NCBI GenBank assembly: GCA_948144175.1
Contig: CANXME010002057.1
Span: forward strand, 2,776,001 to 2,840,000
Length of the DNA: 64,000 nucleotides
Direction of reading: 5' to 3'
Source of the DNA: Closterium sp. NIES-65
Lineage: Eukaryota; Streptophyta; Zygnematophyceae; Desmidiales; Closteriaceae
The position numbers and the translations under genes were made by a program. Position 1 is the first letter of the stretch, and each line of letters opens with the position of its first letter. Below are positions 20,501-31,820 of the stretch, in pieces. The notes below the pieces were generated by a model. That model was not told the origin of the DNA, made no database searches, and worked only from the letters and a program-made list of their open reading frames with translations.

Positions 20501-20629
20501 TGTGAAGTAAAGAAAACAGGAATGGAATGACTAAGGAAAGATTGGGTACAAATACAACCCTAGAAACCCTGTACCCCATATGTGCTACCCCACTATAGCC
20601 TACAGCAACTATGTCATATAAATCTGACA
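20501..20629 (-). repeat. 3' LTR of copia C (129 bp)
   Basis: The minus strand begins TGTCAGATTT and ends ACTTCACA. It is preceded (plus 20630-20640) by the ATGGGGGTG polypurine tract. It shares the GGCTATAGTGGGGTAGC core with the other S-family LTRs. Confidence 0.85.
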
Positions 20630-20835
20630 CACCCCCATAGGCAAAGTGGGGGAGAACAAGGGGTCACAAGACCAGTCAAGCAAAGCAAAGCAAGCTCAGG
20701 GTGGATCACAAAGTCACCACACAGTCCGAGCACAAGAGTAGGGCCAGAGGCCAGTTCACATGCAGGAGTACAGACATATATATAAAACTAGACAAACAAG
20801 AGCAAGCATATATATATGTCACAGTACAAGTGAAG

Positions 20836-23481
20836 TCAAGAGGAGAGCAAGTGAGGCAAGACAGGCACAAGACCCAGCTGGGTGCAAAAGCGCTGATGGT
20901 CACAAGGCGCGAGTGCCTTGGTGAACACATCAGCAGTGTTGGCCTCAGAGGCCACGTACGCAAGTCGCAACTGACCACGCTGCTGCAGCTCACGAGCAAG
21001 GAAGTAGCGGAGAGCAATGTGCTTCGTTCTGTGCTCCAAGCGCTGCTCTCGACACAAGGCCAGCATAGCCTTGTTGTCTACGTACAGCACTGGAGGAGAA
21101 CGAGGTGGCTCTCCAAGGTCAGTCAGCAGGTAGGTGAGCCAGCGAAGCTCCTGTGCAGCCATGGCCCCGGCGTAGATCTCAGCCTCACAACTGGAGCCGA
21201 GAACCGAAGTCGAGCGAGTAGAACGCCACGAGACAGAGCCGGAACCAAGGCTGAAGGTGTAACCCTGTGACGACCGCTGCGTAGCCTGGTCGTCAGCCCA
21301 AGAAGCGTCCGCGTGGCCGGTAAGGACCACTGGACTCCGCCCTCCAAGCACTAGCCCCATGCCCGACGTACTGCACAGGTAGCGCAATACCCTCTTCGCT
21401 GCAGCCATGTGCTCCGGTCTGTGTCTCCCAGGAGCAACATAGCGTGCAAGAATGCTCAGAGGGTATGCAAGGTCAGGTCGTGTGCAGGTCATCAGGTACA
21501 TGAGGCAGCCAACAAGCTCTGCATACGGACCACTCGACTCTACGGACTCATCCGAAGGCAGAGCTGAGAGTGAGTGGCGAGTAGGCAGAGGAGTGGCCTG
21601 AGGCGAGGAGTACGTGAAGCCGAAGCGCTGAAGGACCTGCTGCACCATGTGTGACTGAGTCAAGGTAATGGTGCGGCGTGCTCTGTCCCGAGTGATCTGC
21701 AAGCCAAGGTAGCTGCGCAGTTCACCCAGGTCTGTGCACGTGTGTCTCTTCAGCAGCTCGGACTTCACGTAGGCGAGTCCAGCAGTGTCCGCTGTGGCAA
21801 AGACCAAGTCGTCGACGTACACGAGGATGTAGAACGGCGGCAGGGAAGTGTCGGTGCGAAGAAACAGCGACGGGTCAGCAGTAGAAGGAGCAAACCCAAG
21901 AGCCGCAAGCGTAGTCCTCAGTGTGTCGTGCCACTCACGCGGTGCCTGGCGGAGACCGTAGACTGGCCGTCGGAGGCTCCACTGGGTGCCAGGAGGGAAA
22001 GTCCCAGTGAAGCCAGGTGGACGGCGAAGCCAGATCTCCTCGTGCAGGCTACCCTGCAAGAACGCAGTGCTCAAGTCGAGAGAGTGAAGCTCGTAGTCGC
22101 GCTGAGCGGCTATGTGCAGCAGAACCCGAAGAGTAGTCATCTTCGGGGTGGGAGAGAAGGTCTGAAAGTAGTCAACTCCCTGTCGCTGACTGAAGCCACG
22201 AGCAACGTACCGTGCCTTGAAGACAGGTGGAGAGCCCGGCGGCCGCTTCACCCTGAAGATCCACATGCCACTGACGATGTTCGCCCCAGGAGGGGGAACC
22301 GCGTCAACGTAGGTGCCTGTGGACTTCCAGGAAGCCATCTCTGCATCCATAGCTGCCTGCCACTGAGAGGAGTAGGGACCCTCTACGGCCTCCGCGTAAG
22401 AACGCGGAGTCGGGATGTCTAGTGCATCCGGGTCTCCCTCAGGGGCAAGCAGTACAGACGCGAGATGAGGTGAAGCAGCCGCTAGACACTGTAACTCCTC
22501 CTGCCTGTCCTCTAGGACGTCCGTGCCAAGAGCACACTCACCCCCGACGGACGGAGGACAGACAGACGCAGACTCAGCAACAAGACTAGCAGCGTAGTCG
22601 AGACGACAGCGAGCAGCAAAGTCGACGAGCTCAGCGACAAGGGCAGACGCAGCAGTGGACTCAAACGAGGGGTCAGTGACAGCAGTAGCAAGGAGACGCG
22701 TGACAGTAGGACTGGCAGCACGAAGAGAGTCCGACTCAGGGTCGGCAAGCACAGGAAGAGAGGACTCAGGAGGAGAAGGCAAAGGGGCACGCAGAGGAGC
22801 AGTGGACGGACGCAAAGACATCCGGTGCGTGCCAGGGACAGGAGGAGGACGCTGACGCGAACTGCGACCACTAGCGCGAGCAGCACGAACAGGCGACGCG
22901 GGACGAGACGCAGGCTCACGACGCTCAGCAAGACCTCCAGTAGGACCAGTGTAAGGAGAGGGAGCAGGCAGTGGAGAGGAAAGCTCCAGCAGGGACTGCG
23001 ACTGGAGAGGCGGTGGACCTTCTACTGGAGGAGAAAGACCAAGAACCTGCTGTAGGAGTGGAACGAAGTACGGCCGAGGCCGCGCGGCAGCTCGAGACTC
23101 AGCAGGGACAGCACCACCACCCTCAGCGACAGCACGAGCGCCACCCACACCTCCAGCGGCAGGACCAACAGCAGTAGGCTCAGCACCAACGCCCTCAGCA
23201 GCTCTAGCTCCAGGAGGACCCGCAGGTCCAGCAGCTCCGGGACCGGCAGCACCTGCACCCTCGACAGTCGAAGAAGCTCCAGCTCCAGCTCCAGCAGCAC
23301 CTCCAGACGCAGCAGCACGCCTCCAGCGGCGAGCGAACCACTCGCGCAGCTCCTGTGGAGAGAGGGGCTCCCGGCAAGACGCAGCAGCAGGAGAAACCCC
23401 AGGCTCAGCAGCTCCAGACGCAGCACCCCCAGGCTCAGCAGCTCCCGACCCAGCACCCCCAGACCCAGCACCTCCAGGCAC
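20836..23481 (-). CDS. Copia C linker, reverse transcriptase and RNase H
   Basis: 881-codon open frame, the best preserved RT-RH of the S family. Residues 1-150 are an Ala/Gly/Pro-rich linker containing the SPQELREWFARRW box, and residues 150-350 a Ser/Pro-rich spacer. RT covers residues about 360-610, with WIFRVKRPPG, KARYVARGFSQRQGVDY, LDLSTAFLQG (first Asp), YGLRQAPREWH and YVDD at 555-558. RNase H covers residues about 720-880, with HADASWADD (D725), SSCEAEIY (E767) and YVDNKAMLALC. It ends naturally at 20836. It continues upstream in a different frame (integrase), so the frame start is not a protein start. Confidence 0.9.
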   Translation of the reverse strand: MPGGAGSGGAGSGAAEPGGAASGAAEPGVSPAAASCREPLSPQELREWFARRWRRAAASGGAAGAGAGASSTVEGAGAAGPGAAGPAGPPGARAAEGVGAEPTAVGPAAGGVGGARAVAEGGGAVPAESRAAARPRPYFVPLLQQVLGLSPPVEGPPPLQSQSLLELSSPLPAPSPYTGPTGGLAERREPASRPASPVRAARASGRSSRQRPPPVPGTHRMSLRPSTAPLRAPLPSPPESSLPVLADPESDSLRAASPTVTRLLATAVTDPSFESTAASALVAELVDFAARCRLDYAASLVAESASVCPPSVGGECALGTDVLEDRQEELQCLAAASPHLASVLLAPEGDPDALDIPTPRSYAEAVEGPYSSQWQAAMDAEMASWKSTGTYVDAVPPPGANIVSGMWIFRVKRPPGSPPVFKARYVARGFSQRQGVDYFQTFSPTPKMTTLRVLLHIAAQRDYELHSLDLSTAFLQGSLHEEIWLRRPPGFTGTFPPGTQWSLRRPVYGLRQAPREWHDTLRTTLAALGFAPSTADPSLFLRTDTSLPPFYILVYVDDLVFATADTAGLAYVKSELLKRHTCTDLGELRSYLGLQITRDRARRTITLTQSHMVQQVLQRFGFTYSSPQATPLPTRHSLSALPSDESVESSGPYAELVGCLMYLMTCTRPDLAYPLSILARYVAPGRHRPEHMAAAKRVLRYLCSTSGMGLVLGGRSPVVLTGHADASWADDQATQRSSQGYTFSLGSGSVSWRSTRSTSVLGSSCEAEIYAGAMAAQELRWLTYLLTDLGEPPRSPPVLYVDNKAMLALCREQRLEHRTKHIALRYFLARELQQRGQLRLAYVASEANTADVFTKALAPCDHQRFCTQLGLVPVLPHLLSS

Positions 23482-23650
23482 AGCACCCCCCAGCTCAGCA
23501 CCCCCAGCTCCGCACTCTCCGCAGTAGCACCCTCACGCCCAGCACCCCCAGCAGTAGCACCCCCAGGCTCAGCACCCCCGCGCACAGCACCCCCAGAGTC
23601 AGCACCCCCAGGCTCAGCACCCGCAGCAGCACCAGAGTCACCAGTAACCT
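23400..23650 (-). repeat. 15-bp linker minisatellite of copia C
   Basis: Units of about 15 bp around GCACCCCCAGGCTCA (plus strand) encode five-residue AEPGG-like repeats between integrase and RT. The phase shift between the two C reading frames lies in or beside this array, consistent with repeat slippage. Confidence 0.75.
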
Positions 23651-25400
23651 CGACCGGGTCAACGGCGTCTACCTGGGACACACCTGAGGGGGCAGGAACC
23701 TGAGGGGGGAGGGGGTCTACCGGGGGGGGAACCGGCACAAGGAAGTCCGGGGGAGGGGGGAGGGAAGGAGTGCGGTAGGGGAAGAGACGGTAGAAGGGGA
23801 CTGACTCGTCGAACGTGACGTCCTGGGAGGACAGAACACGACGAGAGGAGGGGTGGTAAAACTGCCACCCTGGGGCGTCAGTGGGGAAGCCAAGGAAGAC
23901 ACAGGGAGCAGCACGAGGGGACAGCTTGTCCGCAGACAAGTCGCGGACAAACGCCCGAGATCCCCAGACACGGAACACAGACGCATCGCCAACCTTCCCC
24001 GTCCACAGCAAGGCTGGGGACATCGCAGGCCGAGAGACCCGGGGGTGAAGGTTGAGCTGATGCGCCGCGTACCTCACCGCAAACGGCCACAGAAAATGGG
24101 GGGCAGCCGCATGCATCATGGACGTACGAGCGACATCCATGACCATGCCAATGCGGCGCTCAGCAATCCCATTTTGCTGTGGTGAGTCCGGAAGCGTGAA
24201 GTTCTGGCGGATCCCCCGTGCACGACAGTAGTCTCGCAGAAGGCGAGAAGAGAACTCTCCGCCTCTGTCAGAGTGCAGACGCAGAACAGGAAAGTCCGAG
24301 CCGAAGCTCTTCCTGAGCTGGAGACGAGCCACGCGGATCCAGTCGATCAGCACCTCAGTGACCGCACCCTTGCTGCGCAAGGGGAGGACTGTGGTGTAAC
24401 GCGAGTAGTCGTCAACCACCAACAGGAAGTAGCGCTCGTAACCCTGCCCACGGACGGGGGCTGGGCCCCACACATCCATGTGAAGCGTCTGCAGGGGAGC
24501 CTCTGTCGGGGGGAAGTGGGAGGAGTGAGGAGTAGCCCGGAGGCGACCCTCGACACAGGGGACACAAGAAGGTCCTGGCCCGGAGGGGAGAGGAAGGAGA
24601 GACTGGGGAAGACCAGAGACAAGGACACGGGAAGCCATGCTCCGAAGACGGGGCAAGGAGGGGTGGCCAAGACGGTGGTGCCACAGGAGAGTCTCGTGAG
24701 ACAGGAGGCGACAAGAACAGGGGGCAGACTCAGGACCTGACCGGGACGCAGCAGCAAGTACCTGACCCGACGCAGCCACCTGACCAGACGCAGGGACAGG
24801 AGGAGACTCAACGGTCAGGGTGTAGAGACTCGACCCCGGCCGACGCGAGAACGTGGCCAGGTGTCGGCCTGTGCGTGCCTCCGTGCAGTGGGTCACCCGC
24901 TGACTCGCAGGAGTGAACTGGTGAACACCCACATCCTGCAGGTCCGCTCCACTCACCAAGTTCGTAGAGAACGAGGGAAGGTACAGACCCGACAGGGTGC
25001 CCGAAGGGGCAGCCGGACACGGGAGGACAGTGGAGAAGTGAGACAGGACAGGACCCCCAGAGGGGTCAGCAAGGGAGACGGCAACCGGCCGGCCGAGCGG
25101 CGTAAGGGTAGTGCGGTCTCGAAAGAAGGAGCGAGAAGCTCCGGAGTCAAGTGTGAAAGTGAGGGAGGACGAGGACGACTCAGTACCTGAGAGCGCAGTC
25201 TCACCAGTACCTGAGAGCGCAGACGCACTGGCACCTAGAGCAGCAGCCTCACAAGCACCTAGCGCAGCAGTACCAATGCCCGGGTCGGGCTGGAAACAGC
25301 GGTAACCCTCATTCTCCTCACTATAATCCACAACATACATAGCAGTAAGGATAGCATCAAAATCAAGATCAAAGATCGCTACACCAGCCCTGAGAAGCTC
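23480..25400 (-). CDS. Copia C protease and integrase
   Basis: The frame is open from the gag-side IFDLDFDAILTAMYVV leader. Protease: FTLDSGASRSFFRDRTTLTPL near residue 60 of the frame (first methionine at 25340). Integrase zinc motif: LLWHHRLGHPSLPRL then CVPCVEGR. DDE core: HMDVWGP, HSDRGGEFSS and SPQQNGIAERR. FRVWGSRAFVRD and the GWQFYHP linker follow. The open frame itself runs on to 23022, but after about 23480 it reads the linker repeat in the wrong phase; the correct phase is that of the RT frame. Gag lies upstream in the same frame. Confidence 0.9.
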
Positions 25401-26604
25401 ATCCCAGCGAGGGATCTCACTAGCCCCAGGGAACTGCTGACGCCAGGCGTCCGTCAGGCGGCCAAAGCAGCGCTGGGTGGCGTGGGCACCCCCACACTGC
25501 TCACCCGCGCGGTCGCCGGAACGAAGAACGTAGGTGCAGGGACCAGTACCCCCACCCCTCTGACGCCCAGCGTACCACTCACGGAGCTGCTGAGGCGAAG
25601 GGATGTCCCGAGAGCGCTGCTGCTACTGCCGCTGCGAGCGCTGGCCACCACCACCGCCGCTACGCTGCTGGGTACCACCCCGACCAGATCCACCCCCTCC
25701 ACCACCACTGCCTCCTCCGCTGCCGCCTCCACCGCCTCCACCTCCGCCGCCTCCACCTCCGCCGCTGCCTCCACCACCACCGCTGGCACCACCACCACCG
25801 TCTCCGCCGCTGCTGCCACCACCACCACCACCCCCGCCACTAGTCCCGCCGCCACCCCCACTCCCTCCGCCGCCACCGCCGCCACCGCCACCGCCCCCTC
25901 CAGCTCCACCCGCGCCCTTGCTCCCCTTGCCCTTGCTGGAGCGACGTCTCCCACTAGGGGCAGACGCCGCGCCGACCGACTCAAGACCAAGCAGGTCGGC
26001 AGCAGCAGCAGAGGCAACAGAGGGCAGCAAGGGGGAAGGAGAGCACCCCTCAAAGATGGGGGTGCGAGGGTCACCACGAGAAGCACCTACAGCGACGATG
26101 CTCTTCTCCGCTGCGAGGAGGGCCTTCTCGAGGAGGTCGACGGTGAGGGTGGTGGGACAGACTGCGAGAAAGTGGTCCCTGACGACTCGAAGGGAGTCAG
26201 GGAGGCGCGCGACTACGTAGTAGAGAGCGATGTACATGGGGGGGGGGTTCTTAGCGCAGAACTCAGCAGGAAGGGCGGCGCGGTAGCGAGTGTCACTAGT
26301 GCGGAGGTGCGTAATGAGGTCAGCGACAGTGGGAAAGGCAGAGAGGTCAGGAAAGAGGTAGGGAAGCATGAGACGACTCAGTGCAGCAGTGGCAGGGGAG
26401 GAGTAGCGCGCAACTACAGCGTCGTACAAGGTCTGAGCACTCTTGTACTGACTGAAGTGCGCACGCTCAGAGGTAGGGAGGTGGCGACGCACAGCAAGAC
26501 GTGCAGCAGCATCGCGGGTGGCCCACTTAGAGCGGACAGCGGGATCAGCATCAGCAGCAGGAGCAGGAGAGGCGGCAGAGGTGAGATCAAAGAGGCGGCA
26601 TCGA
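25400..26604 (-). pseudogene. Copia C gag (N-terminally truncated)
   Basis: Gag with the UBN2/copia-type core: VRSKWATRDAAARLAVRRHL, YKSAQTLYDAVVARYSSPA and DHFLAVCPTTLTVDLLEKAL. A very long glycine tract follows (about 25640-25915, GGX repeats), then SPQQLREWYAG and a Cys-rich knuckle (CTYVLRSGDRAGEQCG ... RCF). The open frame ends at 25623-25625 with TAG where relatives have CAG, then stays open into protease. The N-terminus is missing beyond 26604. The long plus-strand frames here are the antisense of the glycine tract. Confidence 0.85.
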
Positions 26605-26639
26605 AGTGGATGGACGCCGATGTCGGCGACCCATATGAC

Positions 26640-27540
26640 AGCAGGCGGGATTGCACCGAGCTACGGCTACTTCAAGTTTACGCCGGACGGGATCTTGGTC
26701 ACTCCCCTTCTGGCCATTTGACCCGACATTCTCACCTAGAAGGAAGCCATCAAGCCCCAGCTGGAGATGGCCGGGCTGATCGGCTTTGCTCGTGGTACCG
26801 TGGCAACACCGGATGACCTCGACCTACATGCAAAGTTTTGCGCGGTGCAGTTGCTGACCTTCACGGTCATCTCGGGGTGCTGCTCGCTGAGCGTGCAGAT
26901 CACCCTGAAGTCATGCAGGGGGTACCTTGATGACGGCTACCGGGCGTGGCACTTCATCAAGTCGACTTACCAAGTTACCGCCAACTTGTTCATCGCCCAG
27001 CTTGAAGGGCACTTCATCAAGTCGACATACCAAGCAGCCGACAACTTGTTCATTGCCCAGCTTGAAGGTCAACTTACCAAGGGAGGCTGCGGGAGGTCTG
27101 GCATACATTGTCCACGTCGAGGAGGAGACAAGCCACGCAACGAGACGCAGTCGACCAAGTCGACCTCGGCGAAGGACACCGACTCCTCTGTTGGCGGCAA
27201 GAGGCGGGACGACAAGGCGGCGTCGTGCTCGCTGGTCGTCGTTGTAGAGCCAACCGCCTCGCTGGCGTCGGAGGCTGGCGAGGACTTCCAGGCAATGGCA
27301 GCAGCTGTGCAGGCGAATCCTTTGGTGGTCTTGCTCGACAACTGCTGCTCCCACGACATGATGGGGACGAAAGAGGTCTTCGTCGACCTACCGCCAAGCG
27401 GCGACGTCAAGCATGTGCGCCGCTTCAATGGGGTGCTGCAAGACGTCCAGGGCCGCGGCACTATCGTCCAGGGGAGGCCGGGAAGTAGGTGCTCATCCCC
27501 AACGTGCTCTACGTCCTAGGTGTGCGAGCGAACCTACTTT
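26640..27540 (+). pseudogene. Copia D1 gag and protease
   Basis: GGIAPSYGYFKFTPD, LEMAGLIGFARGTVATP and LLTFTVISGCCS match gag of D2. A 60-bp tandem duplication (26950-27009, 27010-27069) repeats the STYQ...NLFIAQLEG segment. The following gag portion with the CCHC knuckle, present in D2, is deleted. Protease reads VVLLDNCCSHDMMGTKEVF against LDSGCSHHLMGTKEVF of D2, so the active-site DSG is DNC and probably dead. Two stops lie before 26770. Confidence 0.85.
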
Positions 27541-28430
27541 CGGCCGGGCAGCTGAAGGAGAACGGCGTGAAGCTGCAGGAGGACGGCGATGGGATGCTGC
27601 TCGTCTCGGCGGCGGGAGAGGTGCTCGGTCGAGCAACGTACACCGGGGGTGTCCTCTTCACCAGCGTGCGCCCCTGCTCGACAAATCAGAAGACGACCAC
27701 CATGGAGGTGGTGGCCCTGCGGGCGATCGTTTCAACGTCGAAGGCAACGCCGGACAGGCTGCATGCGAGGCTTGCATACGTTGGCATGGACACCATACAG
27801 AGCTCGGCAAAGCACGAGGTCGCCACCGGGACCTCAAGCCGGCGTCGGGCGCCGGCTCCCCGTGTGTCTCATGCGTCGACGGGAAGTTGGCGCGGCACAC
27901 CTTCCCCGACTAGGGCTCTGACGCCGACGACGTGCTGGCTATCGTGCACATCGACCTGTGCATGCCTTTCCGCGTGGCTGCCAAGAACGGCAGCCTGTAC
28001 TTCTTGCTGCTAAAGGACCACAAGACCCGCTACGTCTGGTTGAGGTCGATCGCAAGGAAGTCGGATGCGTTGCCGGAGTTTGTGCAGTGGCTGACGGTGG
28101 CTGAGCGACAGACGAAGAAGTCGGTGTTGATGCTGCGCTCTGATCGGGGAGGGGAGTTTCTCGGGAAGCAGTTCACTGACTTCGTCAACGGCAAGGGGAT
28201 CCTCCACGACCTGACCTGCCCGTACACCCCGCAGCAGAACGGCATGGCGGAGAGGGAGATGAGGATGGTGGTGGAGTCGGTGCAAACAATGCTACTGCAC
28301 ATGGGCGTTCAGCACCACTAGTCGCACCTTGCTCAGCGGCAAGCCATCTAGGTCTGCAACTGCCTAGAGAGGTCGACACTGCCACCGGGGACGACGCCGT
28401 ACCAGCTGCTCACCGGGAAGAAGCCCGACC
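27489..28430 (+). pseudogene. Copia D1 integrase
   Basis: IPNVLYVLGVRANLLSAGQLKENG leads to a degenerate zinc region (frameshift near 27830). The core has HIDLCMPFRV, LRSDRGGEFLGKQFTDF and TPQQNGMAEREMRMVVE, all three acidic positions present. Stops replace tryptophan codons near 28319 and 28350. RVWGCMAQFLVPE follows at 28441. Confidence 0.85.
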
Positions 28431-28435
28431 TGTCG

Positions 28436-30489
28436 ATGGCACGTGTGTGGGGCTGCATGGCGCAGTTCTTGGTCCCTGAGCTGCAACGTGGTGGGAAGTT
28501 GAAGGCGAAGGCCAGGTGGGGCCTTCACCTCGGTGTGTCGAGGGAGAGCAAGGGTTGGGAGCTACTCGACATCACCGACATCCGGGTGGTCACCACGTCG
28601 GATGTGGTCTTCTACGAGGACGTGTCGTTGGAGGTGTGGAAGTCGGAGCACGGGCCGGCATCGGGCCGGACGTCGACCGACACCTTGACGGCAACACTCC
28701 CTTTGCTCGCCGAGGTCGGTGAGCCTGCTGCTGAGGATGTCAAAGATGTCCCCTTTCCCTCTCCCTCCCCTGTCCCTCCTGCCCCTTCCCTTGTAGCCAA
28801 CCTGCGTGGGCTGACTCCAATGTCGGCCTCCAACAATGGGAGAGACGTGGGACGACGCCTTTGGCGTCGGCCAAGAGCATCGCCGGTGGACGACGTGACG
28901 AACAGCAAGTCGACGTGGGAGTGAAGTCGACGTTGATAGAGGAGGAGCAGGCCAAGGAGGTGCAGCCAAATTTGGTGAAGCCGGCAAAGAAGGCACCAGC
29001 AGGGCAGCAACTGATAGGGGAGCAGGCAGCCGCGACGCCGACCGCGTACTCGGCGACTCGGCAGTCGGTAGGTGAGCCGACCACAGGGGAGAAGTCGGCA
29101 GGGAAGCCGACCGTTGTTCGGCAGGACTATGAGGGCAGTGAAGCCGATGACGATGAAGGGGACGCCGAGGAGTCCACCGACAGCGATGTGGTGGAGGTTC
29201 ATCTTGGACCTCGGACGTCAGGCCGAATTCGGAGGCCACCCGACTTCTTCATTCCCGCTGCCTTCACCACGGTCTACGATGTGGACGATGATGATGAATC
29301 GCTATATGACGACGTTGAGGAGGATGAGGAGTTTCCGGAGCTCGACTCTGACATGCATGCCGACCCTAAACACCGTTGGGACATCTCGAAGATGACGGTG
29401 AAGGAGGCGTTGGCGAGCTGGAAGGGCGCGGTGGTGAAGGCCACCATGGAGGAGGAGATCCGCAGCCTCATCAGCATAGGGACGTGGGAGCTTGTCGAAC
29501 GCCCGCTGGGAGTGAACATCATGAAAAACCGGTGAGTGCTGACGACGAAGTACCACATCGACAACATCGTTGAGCGTGAATAGGCCAGGCTGGTCATAAA
29601 GGGCTTCACCCAAGTGTATGGCGCCGACTATGACGAGACGTTCACGCTGGTGGGCAGCTATGTCATGCTGAGGATCTTCCTCAGCATCGTCATCGTCCTC
29701 AACCTCAACCTGATGCAGCTCGACATGAAGAACGCCTTCCTGCAAAGCAAGCTTGACCGGGTGCTGTACATGTACCCGCCGAAACCGGCCGGGTGTGAAA
29801 GCTGCTGAAGAGCATGTACGGGCTGAAGTAGTCGCCACTGCTGTGGTAATTGGCGCTCAACGACATGCTGGTCAGCACCGGGTGGAAGAAGAGCCAGGTC
29901 AACAAGGCTCTATACTTCAAAGTCGGCGACAACGGTGTGGCCTGCTGGGTGCTGGTCTACGTCAACGACCTGCTCGCTACCAGCAATAGCCTGAGATGCT
30001 GGAGGAGCCAAAGGAACTGCTAGAGGCCGCCTATGAGCTGCGCGAGAACTCACCGGTGCAGAAGTACCTTGAGATGGAGATCGCGAGCAAGAGGCCGTCG
30101 AGGAAGCTATGGCTGCACCAGCAGGGCTACGCCGACAAGCTGCGTAGGCGCTTCATCGATGAGGAGTAGACCGGGCGCACCCTGAAAACGCTGGTCTTGG
30201 TCTACGCCTACGCCGAGCTTACCTTTGATGACGAGGAGGCGCAGGAACGCCAGGAGGAGGAGTACCGGCAGAAGGTCGGCTCGCTGCAGTTCGGGGCAAC
30301 GACGTCGAGGCCGAACATCGCCTTCGCCTGCAGCAAGCTGGGGAGCGGCCTCATGGTGAGGAGCGACCAGCATTGGCGCGAGGTCGACCGCTGCCTCGCC
30401 TACCTCGCCAACACGCGTGACACCGCCCTGGAGTTCGGCGGTGGACCAGAGACGCTAGAGCTGGTCGGCTATGTGGACGCCAACAACGC
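28436..30489 (+). pseudogene. Copia D1 linker, reverse transcriptase and partial RNase H
   Basis: An acidic linker to about 29350, then RT: MKNRWVLTTKYHIDN, LMQLDMKNAFLQSKL (first Asp at about 29722) and YVNDLLATS where YVDD is expected, i.e. N for the first Asp. CAG-to-TAG stops lie at 29829 and 30167. RNase H begins NTRDTALEFGGGPETLELVGYVDA and is cut at 30489 by D3. Confidence 0.85.
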
Positions 30490-30618
30490 TGTCAACGGGA
30501 GTTGTGTGCTGGCCCCGTCCTCGCTTGGGCGGAGCCGACTTCGTGGTCGGGTGCGCGGGGAGCAGCCGACTTGTAGCAGTGGGCGAGCTGGTTGACAAGG
30601 AGGTCGACCTGCATGGCA
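30490..30618 (+). repeat. D3 5' LTR, first part
   Basis: TGTCAACGGGAGTTGTGTG begins the LTR, which runs to the D2 target site GCCAC. It aligns with 44467-44595 and continues after D2 at 38390. Confidence 0.85.
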
Positions 30619-30623
30619 GCCAC
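30619..30623 (+). repeat. Target site duplication of D2, left copy
   Basis: GCCAC, repeated exactly at 38385-38389. The uninterrupted site is seen in the sister LTR near 44596 (GGAGCCACTGCATGGGC). Confidence 0.9.
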
Positions 30624-31820
30624 TGCGGAGATAACTACTACAACGGGAGCTTAGAGTACTGGCTAGGCACGTGTGCTCGTGTGATGTCTGCGTTCGTTGG
30701 TCCTTAGACGTTTTCCTAGTGCTCACACTGCTTGCTAGTTCATGGGGCAATTTGGCAAGAGTTTCACTAGAGAACGTTGTCAATATTGGTACAATCAAGT
30801 TGGCATGGCAAGACTACATCAGAGCTAGCATTCAGGTTGGTCGACTGCCAGCACAACATGGTCGACCGCGTTCCAGCACGACTTGGTCGACCGCGCTCCA
30901 GCAGTGCAAAGTCGACAGCTTGCCAACGCTGCAGGTTGACGGTGTGCCAGCATTGCTCACGCAGGACAGCAGTGCACCCGCTTTGCAGGTGCGCGCAGAT
31001 GGTTTGCATGCAAAGTCTCGTCATCTGCACAGCGCACACACCAGGTCAACCTCGGGCTAGCGACTGCCTCTGATCCGCCACGACGACCTCGGGATACCAC
31101 CATGGAGGTCGGTCTCGCCAACTTCGCCTGGGTGACCGTCGCACTCCTTCGCAGAACCTCGTCACCCAGGTATCCTGGTCGACCGGGCAACTATGTCGAC
31201 CAGCTGCTCCTATATGTGCTCGTCGACCTCCCAAGTCGACAACCACACCAAGTCGACCTCACCAGGTCGACCACTCCTCTGGTCGACCAGCTCCAGGTCA
31301 ACGTCACTCCTGGTCGACCAGTGCAGTTGTCAGCCGACCACCCAAGTCGGCTACCCAAAGTCGGCGTCACCAGTTCGACGCCCCTTCTACGTCGGCGCCG
31401 ACTTCCAGGCTGACCTCTCGAAGTCGGCGTCCTCCCAAATCGGCGCCGACTTGCAAGTCGGTGACCTTGCAAGTCTGTGACCTTGCAAGTCGGTGACCTT
31501 GCAAGTCGGTGACCTTGCAAGTCGGTGACCTTGCAAGTCGGTGACCTTGCAAGTCGGTGACCTTGCAAGTCGGTGACCTTGCAAGTCGGTGCCGACTTCC
31601 AGGTCGACGTGCCACATCGCCGACCACCAGTTGAAGTCGGCCGCCGGCTTCCCAAGTCGGCGGCATTGCAGTGGCGCCGTGCAAGTCGACCAACCCCGTC
31701 GACCAGCTCGTCCAAGTCGGCGTCCCCACTGCTGCAAGTCGGCTGTACCTTCCGTACACCCCACCACAAAGTCGGCTCCACCCAAGCGTGGACGGGGCCA
31801 ACACACAACTCCCGTTGAAA
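30624..31820 (-). repeat. 3' LTR of D2 (1197 bp)
   Basis: The minus strand starts TTTCAACGGGAG (first TG degraded to TT) and ends TTATCTCCGCA. It contains nine copies of the 16-bp repeat around 31450-31600 and a dense set of GTCGAC hexamers. Confidence 0.95.
31450..31600 (+). repeat. 16-bp tandem repeat inside the D2 3' LTR
   Basis: Nine units of TGACCTTGCAAGTCGG, one with a single change (31476). The 5' LTR has eight. The length difference of exactly 16 bp between LTRs is explained by one unit. Confidence 0.95.

Larger units (their letters stand above)
20501..26604 (-). mobile_element. Copia C (S family), 5'-truncated
   Basis: Minus-strand element with 3' LTR 20501-20629, then RNase H, RT, linker, integrase, protease and gag going right. 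The 5' LTR and roughly the first 60-80 codons of gag are absent: similarity stops at about 26604, where D1 gag begins on the other strand. One nonsense codon in gag and one frameshift in the alanine/glycine-rich linker are the main lesions. It was inserted in the D1 5' LTR. Confidence 0.9.
26605..30489 (+). mobile_element. Copia D1, main body before the nested D3
   Basis: Plus-strand D-family element starting inside gag at about 26605 and reading gag, protease, integrase, RT and part of RNase H. RNase H stops at GYVDANN at 30489 where the D3 LTR starts, and resumes at 45577. The 3' LTR is 46162-47041. Many stops are present. Confidence 0.85.

Noticed and set aside
25482-26816. 444-codon plus-strand frame and its overlapping proline-rich neighbour
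   Set aside because: It is antisense to copia C gag. The Thr/Pro/Ala runs are the complement of the glycine tract.
31450-31600. Regular 16-bp repeats resembling a CRISPR array
   Set aside because: The units abut without spacers, sit inside an LTR of a eukaryotic retrotransposon and vary in number between its two LTRs. It is a simple tandem repeat.
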